This document shows positions 35,768 to 45,527 of a DNA stretch of 64,000 nucleotides, in pieces. The notes beneath the pieces are model-generated. The model made no database searches. It worked only from the letters and a program-made list of their open reading frames with translations, and was not told where the DNA came from. Source of the stretch: CAVVVS01 sp963751355 (GTDB taxonomy: Bacteria > Bacteroidota > Ignavibacteria > Ignavibacteriales > Ignavibacteriaceae); NCBI GenBank assembly GCA_963751355.1, contig CAVVVS010000061.1:55059-119058 (forward strand). The letters run 5' to 3'. Numbering within the stretch: the first letter of the stretch is position 1; every line of letters starts with the position of its first letter. Made by a program: the position numbers and the translations under genes.

Positions 35768-38332
35768 TTATAATCTGTTATTAACTTTAACAACAACCAT
35801 TGTCATATCATCATTCTGATGGGCGTTGCCGCGGAAAACACCTACAGCCTTCCATATTTCATCCATAATTTCTGTTGAGCGCCTGTCAATCTTGTGTTTT
35901 AGCAATTCCGCTAACTGTTCTTCCCCGTATAAATCGTTTTTTTCATTCATTGCTTCTGTAACTCCGTCGGAAAAGAACAGGTATATTTGTCCGGGCTTTA
36001 AAGTAATTTCTTCTTCTATCAGAGTCTTTTCGAACAATAAACCGCGCTCAAGACCAATTCCGATTCCTTTTGTACGATATGAACTTATGGTACCATTGAG
36101 TGCCGCAAGGATAGGCATGTGCCCTGCCCTGCAGAACCGTACTTTATTGTTTTTCATATCAAACAATGCAAGTGTCATTGTAACGAATGAATGCTTATCA
36201 AGTACTTCATATAACCTTCTGTTAACTTCTATCAGAATTTCTTTAGGTGATCTGCCTGCTGTACATGCAAGTTGCATCATTGTCTGAAGCTTAGTCATAT
36301 ACAAAGAAGCAGCTAATCCCTTACCGGAAACATCACCGACAATGACAAATATCTGAGAATCCGAAATAGGAATAAGATCAAAATAATCACCGCCAACCTG
36401 AAGAGCGGGAATCATCTCTCCGCACATATCCAAACCATTTAGTTCGGGTATACTTCTGGGCAGCAAGCCCTGCTGTATTTTCCGGGCTAGTTCAAGATCC
36501 CGTTCAATTTTATGTTTTTCTTCCTCCGACTCATAAAGCCTTGCATTTTCAATTGCAATTGCCGACTGGTTTGCCACTGCATGCAGCAGTTCTAAATCTT
36601 TTCCAGCAAATTGAGCTCCGGAGTGTTTCAATCCGAATAATAACAGCCCCACTACTTTCGACTTTATTATCATCGGAATTATGGTGTATATTTCCTCATC
36701 TATTAATTCATTAAAGTGTTCCGGGAATACGACATGAAAATCATTTTGTTCAATATTAACTTGTTCATTAATAATTGCTTTTTCTTTTATGTATCCCGAA
36801 ATCTGATAATTTTGAAGAGTCAAGTATTTGTCAGTAAATCCCGTACTTCTTCTTAAAAGTAACTCCCCGTTTTTATCATCATTTATCATTATCCCGAAAG
36901 AATTAATCTTTAACGCATCCACAAATGTTTTATGCATATAATCAAGTATGTTCTCTAATCCAACTACAATAGATACTTCCTGACTAAATTTTATGAGTAC
37001 TTTTTGATATGCAAATTGTTCCGGATAAAATTTCTCGGTTATAAAATCCTGGAATCTGTCCTTTGTGGATTGGAAAATCAGTGCAAAGATAATAAATATA
37101 ATTCCGGCGATAACAGCCTGGTATTGAGTTCCGATTGCTTCACTGATACTTTGACCCAAAGAATAAATAATTAAAAAGTATAACGCTGCAACCATTAGAG
37201 TAGCGGCACCATAAAGGACAGTATTCTTAACAACTATACTTACATCCATTAATTGATATTTAAATATTGAGTAAGCAAATGCAATCGGTATCAGTACAAT
37301 TAAGATAATAGGTGTGTAATAAGCGGGAGAGTTAAATATAGTATCGGAGATTGCCGGGGCGATTCGTGAAGTATAAATTGATGCAGCTATAGCTATCGAA
37401 AATGCTATTAATATATAAAGGATACTCTTTTTTTCTTGTTTTGTTTGTAATCTACGGTAATTTATTACGAGTGATATCAATGCGATCAATTCTATTCCCT
37501 GAGTAACATATGCTCCCACAGTTACATTAATATTTCCGAAAACTTGAAGATAAACGGTATTACCTTTAAGCATTTCAATGAGAGTAATTAAATAAGTTAT
37601 GAACAACAAAGTAGGGATAGTAAAGGTTACATACTTTACCCATTTCTTTTTCCAGAACTTAAACTGCTTTGGAAACATCCAGAAAAATGAAAGGATAAGA
37701 AACGGCAGAAACGAAACACCGAGGCAAAAAAGTACGCCTATAATAAAATAGCTTGCAGGATTTCCATGAAAAACATCGGGGGTTAAAATTCTCGGGAATA
37801 CAGAAGAAATAGAAGTTAAAACCGCAGCAATCCCTATAGCGTAAAAGTGTTTTTGTATTGTTCCGTTAGGTTTTGCCATTAAAACAATAAATGCCAGCAG
37901 CATCCACATCAAGGCTAACAAAGAGCCTGCAAGATTATTAATACTAATAAGTTTTTTAATAAATACTTTAGTATTAGTTATTTTTCCGTTCTTTTTTATT
38001 GTGTATTCAGCATAATCACCCGCTTTTATTTTGTCCAGTATTTCCTGCGCATGATAGGTCGTCTTTAGAGGAGTATGGTTAATTGCAAGTAGTTGGTCAC
38101 CGTCTCTTATGCCTGCCTGCCAGGTAACCCCATCGACTTTTACTGTATTAAAAACAATTACCAAACTGTCGGGCGCAATTTTTTTATATTCCCATAAACA
38201 TTCATCATTAGATGTAAGGCGGACAGCAACAACAAAATAAATATTAATAACCGCAATCAGTACCAATATCAATGATACGGCTATTATCAGCTTAGGTTTA
38301 TTCTTAAGATATATTTTTTTATGTAATTGCAT
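35768..38332 (-). CDS. Membrane PDZ / GAF / RsbU-type PP2C phosphatase
   Basis: Large signalling phosphatase of 854 aa. Order: membrane helix (about 14-36), PDZ-like domain (about 55-125, GIRDGDQLLAINHTPL), some nine further helices (about 135-425), GAF domain (about 445-605), coiled linker, then a SpoIIE/RsbU phosphatase with VGGDYFDL, VGDVSGKGLAASL, RAGHMP and FFSDGVTEAMN. The PDZ unit would face the periplasm and could sense peptides or membrane-protein ends. Last gene of a run of PP2C/STAS/kinase genes on this strand, 97 bases after the previous one. Target: presumably an anti-anti-sigma STAS protein. Confidence 0.9.
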   Translation of the reverse strand: MQLHKKIYLKNKPKLIIAVSLILVLIAVINIYFVVAVRLTSNDECLWEYKKIAPDSLVIVFNTVKVDGVTWQAGIRDGDQLLAINHTPLKTTYHAQEILDKIKAGDYAEYTIKKNGKITNTKVFIKKLISINNLAGSLLALMWMLLAFIVLMAKPNGTIQKHFYAIGIAAVLTSISSVFPRILTPDVFHGNPASYFIIGVLFCLGVSFLPFLILSFFWMFPKQFKFWKKKWVKYVTFTIPTLLFITYLITLIEMLKGNTVYLQVFGNINVTVGAYVTQGIELIALISLVINYRRLQTKQEKKSILYILIAFSIAIAASIYTSRIAPAISDTIFNSPAYYTPIILIVLIPIAFAYSIFKYQLMDVSIVVKNTVLYGAATLMVAALYFLIIYSLGQSISEAIGTQYQAVIAGIIFIIFALIFQSTKDRFQDFITEKFYPEQFAYQKVLIKFSQEVSIVVGLENILDYMHKTFVDALKINSFGIMINDDKNGELLLRRSTGFTDKYLTLQNYQISGYIKEKAIINEQVNIEQNDFHVVFPEHFNELIDEEIYTIIPMIIKSKVVGLLLFGLKHSGAQFAGKDLELLHAVANQSAIAIENARLYESEEEKHKIERDLELARKIQQGLLPRSIPELNGLDMCGEMIPALQVGGDYFDLIPISDSQIFVIVGDVSGKGLAASLYMTKLQTMMQLACTAGRSPKEILIEVNRRLYEVLDKHSFVTMTLALFDMKNNKVRFCRAGHMPILAALNGTISSYRTKGIGIGLERGLLFEKTLIEEEITLKPGQIYLFFSDGVTEAMNEKNDLYGEEQLAELLKHKIDRRSTEIMDEIWKAVGVFRGNAHQNDDMTMVVVKVNNRL

Positions 38333-38429
38333 TAAATTTTATATTTAACAAATTAACGGGGTCAGTTTGAAAAAAAGGTAAATATTTACAGTTAAAATAA
38401 TGGAATTTATACGAAACAAAAAATCTAAA

Positions 38430-40112
38430 TCATTTAACCTTAAGAACAATTAAGGTGATATCGTCCGATTGCAATGCACCCTTGGTAAATCTTTTAATTT
38501 CTTTTTGGATGGAACTTAATATTTCGGGCGCGGAATTGTTTGCGAAATGTTTAGCTAGTTCTTCTAATCTTTCATCCGAAAATTCTTCGTCGCTTAAATT
38601 TTTTGCTTCGGTAATACCGTCGGTAAATAAAATTACTACATCATCTTTTTCAAGCTGAACCGACTCGGACTCATAAGGAACTTGAGTCTTCATAACACCT
38701 AAAATTATTCCTCCCTTATCCAATTTTCTTATTTCATTATTTCGAATGAGAAGAGGTTGGTTATGACCGGCATTTACATAATGAATAGTTTTTTTATCTT
38801 CTTCCAGTACCCCCCAGAAAAAAGTAATAAATTTACCGTCAGAAACATTTTCGGTAATTAAATCATTTATTAAACCTGTAGCCTCTTCAAGATCCATTCC
38901 CTGTTTACTGAAAGTTTTCAAAAAGGCTTGTATGTTTGCCATTAGCAGAGCTGCAGGTACGCCTTTTCCCGAAACATCTGCAATGGCAATACAAAAAGAA
39001 TCCTCGTCCAACTTTATAACATCATAATAGTCGCCGCCCACTTGTTTGGAAGACAAATTCTCAGCGGCAATCTCAAAATTTTTATAGCGGGGAATAGAAT
39101 GAGGCAGTAAGTTACGCTGAATATCCCGGGCAATCTCCAATTCCTCTTCCATTTTTTGTTTTTCAAGCTCTTCTATGAATAGCCGCTGATTTTCAAGTGA
39201 AATTATAGCCAAACTGCCTACCGAGTAAATAAATTCAATATCCGCCTCGGAATATTTCATTTTATTTATCCTGGTTCCCAGAAGGATTAAACCTTTTGTG
39301 GCTCCCTGAATTTGCATTGGAACAAGTAATTTAAAACCGAGCCGGTGCAGCTCGGGGTATTGTTCTTTGATTAAATTGCTATTTGAGGAATTTGTAATTT
39401 TCTTTACATCATAACATTGAAGGGCTGTTAAAAGTTCATTCTCAGAAAACTTAGACTCAAGTATTTTTGTCCCCGATTCATTAAAAGTAACTACTGCAAA
39501 TTTAGATACGAGGAACTGACCGATTACCGAATAGACAAGCAGTTTAGCTACTCTTGATTTTTCCGTAATAGTTCCGAACTCTTTACTCAACTCAAAAAGA
39601 GAGTTTAATCTCTGAATCCTCGAATCCAGGACACGGTTGACTTTCTTTAGTTCGTCTACTACCATAGAATTTTGAATAGCCGACGCTGATATATTTAGAA
39701 TAGTTCTTAGAAATTCAACATCATCTTCGCTGAAAGGAGCTTTATTTAGTTTTTCACCGAGACATATTATACCAATACATTCTTCGGATGAACTTATTTT
39801 TTCTACAGTCTGCAGGTTACTATTTTTTAGAAATTCCAGGAACTGTTCATTTTCAGTAATATTTTTATTTGCTTTTATTTTCGGAAAATTTTTTACAATA
39901 TCCTGCGTGATGCCTTTAATTGATTTAACACTTAGCTGACCTTCTATATTGACCGCAATCAGACCTTTAGTTGCTAGAAATTTGCCAAGGCATGTAAGTA
40001 GTATGTTGTTAAGGATAAAATCTAGATCGAGACTTGCATTAATAATTCTACTGAATTCGACCAATGCGGTAAGATTTCTTTTGACTTTCAAATTATCCGA
40101 ATCATTCATCAT
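38430..40112 (-). CDS. GAF-GAF RsbU-type PP2C phosphatase
   Basis: Soluble phosphatase of 560 aa: two GAF domains (about 15-155 and 175-310), a coiled connector (MEEELEIARDIQRNLLP) and an RsbU/SpoIIE catalytic domain with VGGDYYDV, IADVSGKGVPAAL, NAGHNQP and VVILFTDGITEAKN. Its start overlaps the stop of the RsbW-like kinase gene by 4 bases (ATGA), so the phosphatase and kinase that act on the same STAS partner are translationally coupled. Expected to dephosphorylate the STAS protein at 40542-40913. Confidence 0.92.
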   Translation of the reverse strand: MMNDSDNLKVKRNLTALVEFSRIINASLDLDFILNNILLTCLGKFLATKGLIAVNIEGQLSVKSIKGITQDIVKNFPKIKANKNITENEQFLEFLKNSNLQTVEKISSSEECIGIICLGEKLNKAPFSEDDVEFLRTILNISASAIQNSMVVDELKKVNRVLDSRIQRLNSLFELSKEFGTITEKSRVAKLLVYSVIGQFLVSKFAVVTFNESGTKILESKFSENELLTALQCYDVKKITNSSNSNLIKEQYPELHRLGFKLLVPMQIQGATKGLILLGTRINKMKYSEADIEFIYSVGSLAIISLENQRLFIEELEKQKMEEELEIARDIQRNLLPHSIPRYKNFEIAAENLSSKQVGGDYYDVIKLDEDSFCIAIADVSGKGVPAALLMANIQAFLKTFSKQGMDLEEATGLINDLITENVSDGKFITFFWGVLEEDKKTIHYVNAGHNQPLLIRNNEIRKLDKGGIILGVMKTQVPYESESVQLEKDDVVILFTDGITEAKNLSDEEFSDERLEELAKHFANNSAPEILSSIQKEIKRFTKGALQSDDITLIVLKVK

Positions 40113-40567
40113 CCACCGGAACCATTTAAATTCTTAGTTAAAAGTACTTGATTGTACTCCCCGGGAACAGAAATATATTTAACATCATCCATTAATGTTT
40201 TCATTAAATACATACCCAAACCGCCTACCCTATGTTGACGATAATATTTCTGTATATCAGGTTTCGGAACTTTGGAAGATTCAAACGGTGCACCATGATC
40301 GGTAATTATAATTGTAAATCTTTTATGAGAATATTTAATTTTTACTAATATTTCACCGTCGGGAAACGAATTATACGCATGTTTAATAATATTTGTCGCT
40401 GCTTCATCAACAGCCAGTATAATATCTTCAATTACTTCGGAAGGCATATCGATTTCTTCTGCAGCAGTACGTACGAAACTCCTAACAGTTGTAAGGTTTT
40501 CCGTTCTGCTTTTAATAGCAAGCTCTCTAAGCTTTATTTTTTTACTGTCTGTTTTCAAAGTTCTCAT
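40109..40567 (-). CDS. RsbW-like serine kinase / anti-sigma factor
   Basis: Small GHKL ATPase of about 152 aa. N-box VDEAATNIIKHAY, G1 box ITDHGAPFE, and GGLGMYLMKTLMD lid. In partner switching such kinases bind a sigma factor or other effector and phosphorylate the STAS antagonist. The open frame extends to 40615 deep inside the STAS gene; the ATG at 40567 (MRTLKTDSKK) reduces the overlap to 26 bases and fits family length, so I chose it. No sigma-B-like gene adjoins, so the output partner is unknown. Confidence 0.88.
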   Translation of the reverse strand: MRTLKTDSKKIKLRELAIKSRTENLTTVRSFVRTAAEEIDMPSEVIEDIILAVDEAATNIIKHAYNSFPDGEILVKIKYSHKRFTIIITDHGAPFESSKVPKPDIQKYYRQHRVGGLGMYLMKTLMDDVKYISVPGEYNQVLLTKNLNGSGG

Positions 40568-40913
40568 TCTCTTTAAATTTTTTAACAGCTTCATCTTCGG
40601 AATTATAAATTTCATACAGAAGTGGAAAACCTAACAAATCGAAGATGTTGAATACCTTGTCGCTCATACTCGTGAGTTTAATATCTCCGTTATTTTCTCT
40701 TATTTTCTCAATGAATGCCATAAATACTCCTAGGCCTGCGCTGCTTATATAAGCGAGTTCTTTAAAGTTAGCTATAACTTTGTACTTTTCTTTATCAATT
40801 AAATTCGAAAAAGTATCCTCAAGAGTAGGTGCCGTATGAGCATCTAAATATCCATTTAAATAAATAATATTTACGTCGCCTACATTTTTAACTGAGGTGC
40901 TGAATTCTGCCAT
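40542..40913 (-). CDS. STAS-domain anti-sigma factor antagonist (RsbV-like)
   Basis: Single STAS domain, 123 aa. The phosphorylatable serine is probably Ser57 in YISSAGLGVF. In its unphosphorylated form it should sequester the RsbW-like kinase encoded just downstream. The gene starts inside the end of the upstream phosphatase gene (34-base overlap) with a GGAG nearby, so the three are coupled. A 20-residue charged C-terminal tail extends beyond the core domain. Confidence 0.9.
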   Translation of the reverse strand: MAEFSTSVKNVGDVNIIYLNGYLDAHTAPTLEDTFSNLIDKEKYKVIANFKELAYISSAGLGVFMAFIEKIRENNGDIKLTSMSDKVFNIFDLLGFPLLYEIYNSEDEAVKKFKENENFENRQ

Positions 40914-42985
40914 TCTTTTTCTCCATCCGTTTTAATTTTTTGTTTCCATTTTAATATAACTAGGGTAATGTCATCATGCTGTGAGACGTTACGCGAATAA
41001 TGTGTGACTTCTTTTATTACCTTATTCGATATCTCATCGGCGCTATTATTACAATTTTCAAGTAAAATCTGTTCAAAATGCGTACTTCCGAAATCTTCCA
41101 ATTTTACATTCTTAGCTTCCGTTATGCCATCAGTATACAAAACAATAATATCATCTTCATACAAATCGATATTCAATTCATCGAGTGTTCGTGAAAAATT
41201 TGGTCCGAAATCTAATCCCAAACCTATACCGGAAGGTCGAATATTTTCCGCCACATTATTTCTTATGAGCAAAATCGGGCAGTGCCCGGCTCTTGATATC
41301 AATAACTTTTCTTCATTAAAATCGATTACACCATACGCTGCGCTCACAAAGTTCTTTCTGTCCAGCGTACGTTGCAATATTTCGTTCGCTTTAACAAATA
41401 TCTCTTTAGGCCTCTGCATTGTTTTCGACAATGATTCGAAAATACCTTTTATCTCAGCCATAATAAATGCTGCGGAAATTCCTTTGCCGGAAACATCGGC
41501 TATTACAAAACCTAGTTTGTCATCTGCTATTTCAAAAAAATCGTAATAATCACCGCCGACTTCAAATGCAGGAATAAATACAGTTGAGATTTTTAATTTC
41601 TTGAAATCAGGATTTTTAGCCGGCAGTATTTTTCTCTGAATTTCTCTAGCAACATCCAGTTCTTTCTCCAATCTCTCCTTTTCTATCGATTCTTTCAGTA
41701 GTTTTGCATTATCTATTGCAACCGAGGCATAGTCGGAAAAAGTATCGATTGCGCTTTTATCTTCGTCATCAAAACCGAGAGAACCTTTTTTTAGAACTAT
41801 GAGATAACCATAAATATCGTTATGCGTTTTTAAGGGAGAAATGATACTTGCAGAGAATGAATTATTAATATCATTCTCATTTTTTAATTTTATAAGACTA
41901 AGAATTGTACCCGACGAAATATCCTTTCCAACACTATCCAAAATAAAGCCAGTTATTTTGTCTGATTCAAGTAATCCTATATTTTTATTAGCAACAATTT
42001 TATATTCCGAATCTTCTCTTCGTGCAATCCATGCAGCCTCGGCTCCGTGAACTTTTAAGGCGAGTTCGGTAATTGTATCCAGCAAATCCCGGATATCCAG
42101 CATTTCCGTTATAAGCTTACTAAAGTATTGCAGAGAATTAACTTCCCTTGCTTTCCTATCATATGCTTCTGCAGTAGGGATGTGGAACAAAGTGGTAAAA
42201 AACAAAACACTGAAATAAATAGCTCCGTAAAGCATTGTTATTTTGAGAAACTGTACAAGGGTGGGAGAAAAAGTTACCAGAATATGATTATGAATATTAC
42301 CAGTTGATGTATTAATCAAATTTAGTACAAATAATGCCGATAAGACAACGGAAAGAATCAACAGATTGATTTTTTCTTTTTTAACAATAAATGCGATCCA
42401 AGAAATTTTAATCGAGTTGAAAGAAATTAAAATTATCGAAATTATGTAAAAAGTAAGAGGTATAAACTCAAGCTCTGTATGTCCGTAAAAAACCGCCGAT
42501 AATGAAGAAAGGATGATGAATACAACCATTGTATTATAGTAAATATTATCATTTTTTCTTCTTTTAAAAAAATACAGTTCACGGAAAGAGAGGAAAATAT
42601 ATAAGACCGCTCCTAATATAATGTAAGAATACAAAAATGTAACTATTGAAGTAAAAACACCTGCGCTTGATATTTTACCATTAATATCTAAGAACAATCC
42701 ACCAAAAATGGATCCTGAAAAAGTAATGAGAAAAAATATTAGTGCATTCAAGATCCCAAGATTCATGACAAGTGTAAGTGGATTTACTTCTACTGAATGC
42801 AATAAATCACTTAGATAAAAGAAAAGTAATGCAACCGCAAGTCCTAAGAGCAAAGCATTAAAGAATGAAAGGAACATCGATCCCGCGGAATAAAAAAGAA
42901 GCCTGTAAAAAAAGAGAATGATTGATATTCCCAAAAAAGCTTGTAATTTTATGTTTATTTTAGGTTTTCGGATACCAAAGTTCAT
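40880..42985 (-). CDS. Membrane GAF / RsbU-type PP2C phosphatase
   Basis: Membrane-bound phosphatase of 701 aa, first gene of the partner-switching operon. About eight helices (about 15-275) form an unknown membrane sensor; then a GAF domain (about 290-430), connector LEKELDVAREIQRKILP, and an RsbU catalytic domain with VGGDYYDFF, IADVSGKGISAAF, RAGHCP and IIVLYTDGITEAKN. Its end overlaps the STAS gene. Expected to switch the STAS protein on when the membrane signal arrives. Confidence 0.91.
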   Translation of the reverse strand: MNFGIRKPKINIKLQAFLGISIILFFYRLLFYSAGSMFLSFFNALLLGLAVALLFFYLSDLLHSVEVNPLTLVMNLGILNALIFFLITFSGSIFGGLFLDINGKISSAGVFTSIVTFLYSYIILGAVLYIFLSFRELYFFKRRKNDNIYYNTMVVFIILSSLSAVFYGHTELEFIPLTFYIISIILISFNSIKISWIAFIVKKEKINLLILSVVLSALFVLNLINTSTGNIHNHILVTFSPTLVQFLKITMLYGAIYFSVLFFTTLFHIPTAEAYDRKAREVNSLQYFSKLITEMLDIRDLLDTITELALKVHGAEAAWIARREDSEYKIVANKNIGLLESDKITGFILDSVGKDISSGTILSLIKLKNENDINNSFSASIISPLKTHNDIYGYLIVLKKGSLGFDDEDKSAIDTFSDYASVAIDNAKLLKESIEKERLEKELDVAREIQRKILPAKNPDFKKLKISTVFIPAFEVGGDYYDFFEIADDKLGFVIADVSGKGISAAFIMAEIKGIFESLSKTMQRPKEIFVKANEILQRTLDRKNFVSAAYGVIDFNEEKLLISRAGHCPILLIRNNVAENIRPSGIGLGLDFGPNFSRTLDELNIDLYEDDIIVLYTDGITEAKNVKLEDFGSTHFEQILLENCNNSADEISNKVIKEVTHYSRNVSQHDDITLVILKWKQKIKTDGEKEWQNSAPQLKM

Positions 42986-43344
42986 ATTTTCGGCAATGTT
43001 TGAGAATGATTTCAGTTTTAATTATTCGAGTACTAAACTTAGATTTTTCCCTTGGAATAATCTGCCCTTCAGCTTTTTTATTGAGGACTCACAATTATTT
43101 TAAATTAAAAATAACTAAAAAAGGACAAAATTATTTGAAAAATTTCATTTTATACTGCTAGCTAATGTTAAATTACTGTAAAATTAGATGTTTGTAAAGA
43201 AAAGTTGTATGGACGGATGAAAATTAGGATAAGCTATAGATATTGGGTAAATCCGGTTGATTAATAACCGGAAAGCACCCGTAAATATTTACACCTCTAA
43301 AAATTAAGAACTGAGTATTACCGGGATTGGATTTTCGGTAAATC
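42986..43344. other. Intergenic region upstream of the partner-switching operon
   Basis: Gap of 359 bases, promoter side of the phosphatase operon and terminator side of the anti-sigma gene. A small dyad TCCGGTT-N7-AACCGGA (43253-43273) is present but has no T tail. No coding content seen. Confidence 0.4.
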
Positions 43345-44922
43345 TCATATCACAATACTATTTGATTCTTTTTTCGGCGGATTTTTCATTTTAAACTCTT
43401 TCTGCATATTCTGCATTTCCTTCCTAAATTTTTCCATTTCTTTCTGCAGTTCCTTCATCTGTTCCTGAAATTGTTTTCCTTGAAAAATCATAGTTGAATC
43501 GTTTGAGAAAAACTTAAACATTGATGCCAAAGAATCGGGTCTATTTTTGAAATTCTTAAATCTGTGCGCAAATAATGAGTCTAAATTACGATTACCAAAT
43601 TTACCGGTTGAATCCATACCGAATGCTTTGAAGTTAAAATCATAAGATTTGGTTGAATCGTTGTAATGATATTTAAAGTTATAATTTTTCCCTTTATTTT
43701 TGCCAAACTCAGATGGAATGTTAAACGAGAAAGCTTTAAAATTCTTTGCAGCTAGTTCAAGTTGTTTTGAGATAGAATCAATATTGGGAATCTGAATTTT
43801 CGGTATAAAAATGTCTCCCAAATGAACGCTGCATGAATTTGTATCGAAATAAACTTTGAACTGCTTATTCCATGATGAATCTTTCCTTAATTTTGACGAT
43901 CCCGAATCAAATTGGAAAGATAAATTAAATTCTTTCATTTGCTTTTGAGCTTCTGCAAAATTCTTTTTCATATCTTCTTTCATTTTGTTCATATCTTGTT
44001 TGAACTTTTGCTTGTCAAAAGTAAACGAATCTGAAAAAATAGAATCGGGTGTAAAGAAAATATATTTGTTATTTTGAGAAGCCTTAATTTCATTTACTAA
44101 ACTGGAAACAGTACTCTCATTATTATCCGGAAAGCCTGCCGGTACTGCCTTTTCGAATTCCTTTTTATTTGCTTTTGATGCAAATGTTAAAAGGTCTGCC
44201 ATTAAAGCTTTATTATAATTCCAGAGATTGGTATTAATGGCAACAGTATTTTTATCGTTAACAAGTACCTGGTTTTGCAAATCGTCGGCGTAGGAAGATA
44301 AAATTGAATCCACCTGAAGCTGTTGTCTTTTGCTCAGATCGAGACGCTGAATAAATTTATCCAGGTTATTTGTAGACTGATTTACACCGGCAGTTTTAAT
44401 CTCAAAAGATTGATGCCCGGTTGGATCCGAATCAAGTTGCAAATATTGTTTTTTTTGCTGATCTAAAGGGAGCCTATGATAAAATGCAAAATCGAAAATG
44501 TCTTCGTTTGAAAGATCGGCAGCGTACAAAAGAGGTTTTAGGTTTTGCTTGTAAAATGCTGTAAGATTAGTTTTTTGCTCATTTAATAAATTATCGATAA
44601 AACCCGGGTTAAGCTTTAAGACGACCATTAGAGTAATTGTCATAAGAGCTACACCAAAAACAGGGACCCATTTTTTAATGCCTGTAAATAACGGCTTTTT
44701 CAATCTCATATCAGCTGCTAATCTGGTTTCAAAATAAGGGTTTTCAGGAATGAAATCTACAGATTGAGACGTAAGTTGTTTAATTCTTTTTAGCTCTGCA
44801 AGTTTTTGCCGTAATTCATTAGAAGTGTTTAATTCTTCTTCGAGTTGTTTTTTTTCGTTCTCCGTCAATTCACCGTCGATATAAGCAGACAGCATTTCAT
44901 ATTTTTTGTAGTTCTGTTTCAT
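43345..44922 (-). CDS. Anti-sigma factor with large extracytoplasmic CpxP/Spy-like sensor region
   Basis: Transmembrane regulator of 525 aa. The first 80 residues look like an anti-sigma domain (LSAYIDGELTENEKKQLEEEL) but lack the His-Cys-Cys zinc triad of ZAS proteins. One helix (about 86-105) crosses the membrane. The outer part has a RLDLSKRQQLQVDSIL segment resembling the LTxxQ repeats of Spy/CpxP/ZraP-type periplasmic sensors, then long charged, Phe- and Lys-rich helices to the end. It overlaps the ECF sigma gene by 4 bases. Likely holds that sigma factor inactive until envelope stress. Confidence 0.8.
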   Translation of the reverse strand: MKQNYKKYEMLSAYIDGELTENEKKQLEEELNTSNELRQKLAELKRIKQLTSQSVDFIPENPYFETRLAADMRLKKPLFTGIKKWVPVFGVALMTITLMVVLKLNPGFIDNLLNEQKTNLTAFYKQNLKPLLYAADLSNEDIFDFAFYHRLPLDQQKKQYLQLDSDPTGHQSFEIKTAGVNQSTNNLDKFIQRLDLSKRQQLQVDSILSSYADDLQNQVLVNDKNTVAINTNLWNYNKALMADLLTFASKANKKEFEKAVPAGFPDNNESTVSSLVNEIKASQNNKYIFFTPDSIFSDSFTFDKQKFKQDMNKMKEDMKKNFAEAQKQMKEFNLSFQFDSGSSKLRKDSSWNKQFKVYFDTNSCSVHLGDIFIPKIQIPNIDSISKQLELAAKNFKAFSFNIPSEFGKNKGKNYNFKYHYNDSTKSYDFNFKAFGMDSTGKFGNRNLDSLFAHRFKNFKNRPDSLASMFKFFSNDSTMIFQGKQFQEQMKELQKEMEKFRKEMQNMQKEFKMKNPPKKESNSIVI

Positions 44923-45521
44923 GACATTAACTCCTGCTCGTATGGCTTTAAAATATTTCTTAATCCCTCACGAGCTCTGAAAATACGTGACTTTACAGTA
45001 CCGATTTCGCATTCAACCGATTCAGCTATTTCTTGATAGCTGAGTCCTTCAATATCTTTCAGCAGGAGTGGAATGCGAAGTTTTTCCGGCAATTTGGAAA
45101 TAGCATTTTGAACTATTTCTTTGATATCTAAATTATCCTGCTTGGGAGTATAACCCAGTTCATGTTCCGATTCTTTTATAGGGGAAAAAATGCTTCTAAT
45201 TTTCATTTTGCGAAGATAATCTTTGCATTTATTAACCGTTATCCTGTAAAGCCAGGTTGTAAATTGAGATTCAAACCGGAATTTATTTAAATTCTTGTAA
45301 AGAGTTAAAAATACTTCCTGAGCAATATCATCCACTAAATCATGGTTATTGATAGTTATATAGATAATATTCCTCACCTTTTCCTTATGCCTGTTCACAA
45401 GTACACTAAAAGAGGATTCATCACCTTCAATGAATCTTTTTATCAGAGAAAAATCGTCATCTAAATTTAAAATTTGTGCCTGATGCAAGTCTTCTTCTTT
45501 TTCCTTATTTTTTATACTCAT
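44919..45521 (-). CDS. ECF-type RNA polymerase sigma factor
   Basis: Sigma-70 family, ECF group, 200 aa. Region 2 (about 27-95: FEGD-like FIEGDESSF, DLVDDIAQEVFLTLYKN, FTTWLYRITVNKCKDYLRK) and region 4 (about 135-190: LPEKLRIPLLLKDIEGLSYQEIAE and GTVKSRIFRAREGLR) are complete; region 3 is absent as expected. Downstream anti-sigma gene is translationally coupled. An ECF-type promoter (GGAAC-N17-CGTC) lies right before its start, suggesting positive autoregulation. Confidence 0.94.
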   Translation of the reverse strand: MSIKNKEKEEDLHQAQILNLDDDFSLIKRFIEGDESSFSVLVNRHKEKVRNIIYITINNHDLVDDIAQEVFLTLYKNLNKFRFESQFTTWLYRITVNKCKDYLRKMKIRSIFSPIKESEHELGYTPKQDNLDIKEIVQNAISKLPEKLRIPLLLKDIEGLSYQEIAESVECEIGTVKSRIFRAREGLRNILKPYEQELMS

Positions 45522-45527
45522 ATTTTA

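Noticed and set aside
43253..43273. TCCGGTT-N7-AACCGGA dyad as a terminator
   Set aside because: No T run follows on either strand and the stem is short.
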